From Parvibaculum sp. (GTDB lineage Bacteria > Pseudomonadota > Alphaproteobacteria > Parvibaculales > Parvibaculaceae): a stretch of DNA of 64,000 nucleotides. Shown here one piece after another: positions 61,859 to 64,000 of this stretch. Under the pieces are notes generated by a model. The model did no database searches. It worked only from the letters and a program-made list of their open reading frames with translations, and was not told the origin of the DNA. The DNA lies in assembly GCA_002694985.1 (NCBI GenBank), contig NZNS01000010.1, positions 333,392 through 397,391 of the forward strand. Reading direction: 5' to 3'. The first letter of the stretch is position 1. Every line of letters starts with the position of its first letter. The position numbers were made by a program, and so were the translations under genes.

Positions 61859-62527
61859 TCAGCTCGTGAAAAGGCGCGCCGCCGCACGAAGCGCACGGGC
61901 GAGCGCCTGGTCGCCGCCTCCCGCCTCCCGCGGGACGGGCAGCGCCTTGAAGCCCCGCTGGACGATCGTGCGGGCCTCCGTCCGGCTGAACCCAGCGTCC
62001 TGCATGAGCCAGCGTTCGAATTCGCGTGTCGTCGGCCGTCCGTCCCGCTTCACCGCGCTCACCCGGGCTGCGGGCAGCATCGGAAAGGTCACGACCGAAA
62101 TTTCCCAGAGGTCGACTTCGATGAGGCGGCGTGTGCCATTCGCGCGGTCCGTCTCCGCCTTCACCACGTGATAGCCGATGGAGAGCCCGTCGACGGCGCC
62201 CGCCCGCATCAGCGCCAGCACCTCGCGGGCGCGCATGACATCGGTGAGTAATTGCCCGCGCACGAAGAGCCCGCGCGCATCCTCCTTGATCTCTTCCCAG
62301 GTGCCGATCACCTCGTTCGGCTCATGCTGATAGAGGAGCTTCACGCCGCGCGCGCCCCGCTTCAGGAGCGATTTCCGGAACGCACCGGGCATCACCACGT
62401 CGCGGCCCAGATCCTCCGTCCCGAAAAGCGAGGCATAGCCCTCGAAGCTGCCATCCGCCTTCACTGCCTTCGCCTCGAAGCGCGCGGCCTTCCGCTCGCC
62501 CGCCGTAGTCCTCACGGGTTCTCTCAC
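61859..62527 (-). CDS. GTA gp4 HK97-family prohead protease
   Basis: A 222-residue serine protease of the U35/HK97 prohead family that cleaves the capsid delta domain. The motifs are FEGYASLFGTEDLGRDVVMP, LLYQHEPNEVIG (probable catalytic His) and GAVDGLSIGYHV (probable Ser), then LWEISVVTFPMLPAARV. The C-terminal 50 residues are helical. A GTG start at 62527 with GGAGGAAG upstream is used. The upstream 186 bases contain a minus-strand terminator and a palindrome. Confidence 0.92.
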   Translation of the reverse strand: MREPVRTTAGERKAARFEAKAVKADGSFEGYASLFGTEDLGRDVVMPGAFRKSLLKRGARGVKLLYQHEPNEVIGTWEEIKEDARGLFVRGQLLTDVMRAREVLALMRAGAVDGLSIGYHVVKAETDRANGTRRLIEVDLWEISVVTFPMLPAARVSAVKRDGRPTTREFERWLMQDAGFSRTEARTIVQRGFKALPVPREAGGGDQALARALRAAARLFTS

Positions 62528-62562
62528 TCGCTTCCTCCGTATGGGGATGTTATCCGCGCAAC

Positions 62563-62584
62563 AAAAAAGGCGCCCGGAGGCGCC
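62563..62584 (-). terminator. Rho-independent terminator between portal-proximal genes and the protease
   Basis: On the minus strand GGCGCC-TCCG-GGCGCC (62584-62569) is followed by T6 (62568-62563). It would end transcripts coming from the portal/small membrane gene before they reach the protease, so the capsid-tail genes may need a separate promoter or antitermination. Confidence 0.75.
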
Positions 62585-62600
62585 AGCTCAACCCACAATT

Positions 62601-62687
62601 GTCATCCCGGCACTTGTTGCCGGGACCCGCTCGCCTTTCCACTTGCCGCAGCCGCCAATGGGCCCCGGGAATAAATCCCGGGGTGAC
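62601..62687. repeat. Long palindromic repeat with two internal hairpins
   Basis: GTCATCCCGG-N9-CCGGGACCC (62601-62627) and GGGCCCCGGG-N7-CCCGGGGTGAC (from 62660 to 62687) are each hairpins and also inverted relative to each other (GTCA...TGAC). This is the form of alphaproteobacterial intergenic GTCATCCC-type repeats. It lies directly after the terminator at 62563. Confidence 0.75.
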
Positions 62688-62713
62688 ACCTCATTTTGAT
62701 TGAGTATGAACGC

Positions 62714-63043
62714 CTATCTCAGCCGCTCCTCGATCCTCCCGAGCGCCGCATTCGCCGCCTTCGTCTGCTCCTCCAGCCGCGCGGTGCGTTCCACGAGCTC
62801 GCCAATCCGCGCCGTCCGCGCTTCGAGCCCCGCGAGGCGTTCGTTCGCCGCACCGGCCCAGAGAAGCGCCGCCGCCGACTGCATCAGGATCGCCAGGACC
62901 ACCGCCAGCGGCACGCGCCGATCAATTGCCCATCGTTCTGGCGCCCATCGCTCTGACACCGGGCGTTCTGGCACCGGGCGTTCTGGCGCTGGGCGTTCTG
63001 GCGCCGACACGCGCTCCTCTTTCGTGTATGCTGCTTTTTTCAT
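62714..63043 (-). CDS. Small GTA membrane protein with coiled coil
   Basis: A 109-residue protein with a proline-rich, charged N-terminus, one membrane helix (VPLAVVLAILMQSAAALLWAG) and a C-terminal coiled coil (ERLAGLEARTARIGELVERT). Small proteins of this type occur between portal and protease in GTA and related phages. The N-terminal region contains five 15-base DNA repeats (62931-63005) that encode ERPxP/ERWAP units. The start at 63043 has GGAAAAGG upstream and is only 30 bases from the divergent gene at 63074. Confidence 0.72.
   Translation of the reverse strand: MKKAAYTKEERVSAPERPAPERPVPERPVSERWAPERWAIDRRVPLAVVLAILMQSAAALLWAGAANERLAGLEARTARIGELVERTARLEEQTKAANAALGRIEERLR
62931..63005. 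repeat. Five tandem 15-base repeats
   Basis: Units start at 62931, 62946, 62961, 62976 and 62991, with consensus GGGCGTTCTGGCGCC. The last three differ at one or two positions and the first two are more diverged. They encode the Pro/Arg/Glu repeats of the small membrane protein and keep frame, so copy number could vary without disruption. Confidence 0.9.
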
Positions 63044-63073
63044 CGACCTTTTCCATGCGAAAGACCGGATTTC

Positions 63074-63376
63074 ATGACGACCGACCTCTGGATGATCCTC
63101 ATCATGGGCATGGCGCTGGCCTGCGGCCCCGTGCTCCTCGTCTGGCTCGAAGAGCGCACGCGCGCCCGCGGCGCTTCCGTGCCCTCCCTCGTCACCGTGA
63201 AGGGCTACAAGGTCACGCCGCACAGCGCCTTCAGCCTCATCATCGCAATCATGCTGATCTATATTTCCTGGCAGATGCGCGGCATCGGCATGGGTTTCGT
63301 CTTCATGGTGTTCGGCTTCGTCGACGTCATCATCGCGGCGCAGAACATCAGGAAGTCGAAGGCCCTTCCGTCCTGA
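63074..63376 (+). CDS. Three-helix membrane protein, opposite strand to the GTA operon
   Basis: A 100-residue protein with three clear hydrophobic helices (LWMILIMGMALACGPVLLVW, AFSLIIAIMLIYISW and GMGFVFMVFGFVDVIIAA) separated by basic loops. Composition and codon use are those of a real membrane protein, and the overlapping minus-strand frame has an implausible Asp/His-rich composition. The family is not recognised. Its end overlaps the portal 3' end by 29 bases, so the two messages are antisense there. It starts 30 bases from the divergent small membrane protein. The ribosome binding site is weak. Confidence 0.7.
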   Translation: MTTDLWMILIMGMALACGPVLLVWLEERTRARGASVPSLVTVKGYKVTPHSAFSLIIAIMLIYISWQMRGIGMGFVFMVFGFVDVIIAAQNIRKSKALPS

Positions 63377-64000
63377 TTTCTCTCGTCCGGCCATAGCCCA
63401 CCGCCTCGCGCTTTTCCGCGTCGCTGAGAAAATCCGCGCGGCTCACTCGCGCCCACAATGCGTCGCGGTCGGCCGACAGCGCGTCCACCTGGTCCGCGTC
63501 GTACCAGAGTCGCAGCTTCCCTTCGTAGCGGGCCCCGAGCCATTGCGTCAGCGCGCGCGCCGTGCGTCCCGCCAGCGGCAGCACGGTGCCGCGCCAGAAG
63601 GCCCGGTTCGCTTCGCGCAAATTCGCATAGGTATTGTCGCCGGGAATGCCCAGCAGCATGGGCGGCACACCGAAGGCCAGCGCGATCTCGCGCGCCGCCG
63701 CGTTTTTCGCCTCGATGAAATCCATGTCCTTGGGGGAAAGCCCCATGCTCGTCCAGTCGAGCCCGCCTTCGAGCAGCAGCGGCCGCCCGGCATTCGCCGC
63801 CCCCTGATAATTCTCGGCAAGCTCGCGCTTCAGCCGCTCGAACTGGTCCTCGCTCAAATTCGCGCCCGCCTCGCCGCCCTTGTAAACGAGCGCGCCGGAA
63901 GGCCGCGCCGCATTGTCGAGCAGCGACTTGTTCCAGCCGCCTGCCGCATTGTGAATGTCGATGGCGCAGGCAGCCGCTTCGAGCGGGCTCTGCCCGTAAT
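63348..64000 (-). CDS. GTA gp3 phage portal protein (HK97 family), 5' end outside window
   Basis: The C-terminal 216 codons of the portal that forms the DNA gateway in the capsid. The frame runs to the right edge as YGQSPLEAAACAIDIHNAAG, WNKSLLDNAARPSGALVY, then LTSM-type SMGLSPKDMDFIEAKNAAAR, FGVPPMLLGIPGDNTYANL and LGARYEGKLRLWYDADQVDAL, all portal signatures. A TTG at 63857 is not the start. The stop at 63348 lies inside the plus-strand gene 63074-63376. Confidence 0.95.
   Translation of the reverse strand, partial: YGQSPLEAAACAIDIHNAAGGWNKSLLDNAARPSGALVYKGGEAGANLSEDQFERLKRELAENYQGAANAGRPLLLEGGLDWTSMGLSPKDMDFIEAKNAAAREIALAFGVPPMLLGIPGDNTYANLREANRAFWRGTVLPLAGRTARALTQWLGARYEGKLRLWYDADQVDALSADRDALWARVSRADFLSDAEKREAVGYGRTREIRTEGPSTS

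Larger units (their letters stand above)
50052..64000 (-). mobile_element. RcGTA-like gene transfer agent cluster (incomplete at right edge)
   Basis: The leftward gene order is portal, small membrane protein, HK97 prohead protease, HK97 capsid, gp6-like connector, head-tail adaptor, DUF3168 tail terminator, TP901-1-type tail tube, gp10 and gp10.1 chaperones, a short gp11 tape measure, gp12 (DUF2460), gp13 (DUF2163), gp14 peptidase and gp15 megatron. This is the order of the Rhodobacter capsulatus GTA. Most genes overlap by ATGA. The 208-residue tape measure and absence of integrase, repressor or replication genes fit a GTA rather than a live prophage. Terminase lies beyond 64000 and cannot be checked. 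Confidence 0.88.

Noticed and set aside
63044..63394. Extension of the small GTA membrane protein upstream to 63394
   Set aside because: The extra residues are Asp/His/Glu-rich and antisense to three hydrophobic helices on the plus strand, the typical signature of a shadow frame.
50052..64000. Interpretation as an inducible prophage
   Set aside because: The gene order and the 208-residue tape measure match RcGTA. No integrase, repressor, replication gene or attachment site is visible. The terminase side is outside the window, so this remains a judgement.

Overview
The window is GC-rich, densely coded chromosomal DNA from an alphaproteobacterium. The markers are TTAA-N7-TTAA (CtrA-type) sites, a GTTC-N7-GTTC (alphaproteobacterial LexA-type) site, a FeuP/FeuQ-like two-component pair, the conserved run ccmI-ccmE-ccmF-ccmH-degP-regulator-kinase-glnE, and a Rhodobacter-type gene transfer agent (GTA) cluster. 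The acyl-CoA dehydrogenase pairs and this order would suit a Parvibaculum-like Rhizobiales member, but the genus is inference. No tRNA, rRNA, CRISPR array, insertion sequence or integrase was seen.

Layout. 0-3 kb: end of a DnaJ-type gene, cbpM, and a two-gene acyl-CoA dehydrogenase operon. 3.3-9.2 kb: an unknown protein, aminopeptidase N, a PAS-histidine kinase preceded by two CtrA-type boxes, and a YrhK-like protein. 9.3-14.5 kb: a P3A proton ATPase converging on a glutamine synthetase-like/amine oxidase-like pair. 14.8-17.4 kb: an operon of an EF-hand protein, an ECF sigma factor, a probable anti-sigma protein and a periplasmic sensor-like protein. 17.6-22.1 kb: three overlapping genes, two PYROXD2-like flavoproteins and a GcvT-fold protein. 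22.3-34.3 kb: glnE, a two-component pair, DegP and the cytochrome c maturation genes, with a GH46-type hydrolase lying between ccmI and ccmE. 34.5-45.8 kb: a PAS kinase, a class III CoA-transferase with a D-cysteine desulfhydrase-like enzyme, an unknown 473-residue protein, a cold-shock protein, a YihY membrane protein, a tiny ORF with an exceptionally strong ribosome binding site, a 17-kDa-type lipoprotein, and a FeuQ/FeuP/PepSY operon. 45.8-49.6 kb: a nitroreductase, a second acyl-CoA dehydrogenase pair and an SDR enzyme.

50.0-64.0 kb, minus strand: an RcGTA-like cluster from portal to the gp15 megatron in canonical order, with mostly overlapping genes. Extra elements are a plus-strand three-helix membrane gene between portal and protease, a small phage-type gene between capsid and gp6, two palindromic repeat insertions, a DUF2793 (spike/fibre-type) gene, and at the distal end a small cassette of a SleB-like wall hydrolase and a holin-like protein. 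That cassette has its own promoter, and a perfect LexA-type operator sits in the spacer between its -35 and -10. This suggests, as inference, that lysis or release is SOS-controlled separately from the structural genes. The terminase and the start of the portal gene lie beyond the right edge.
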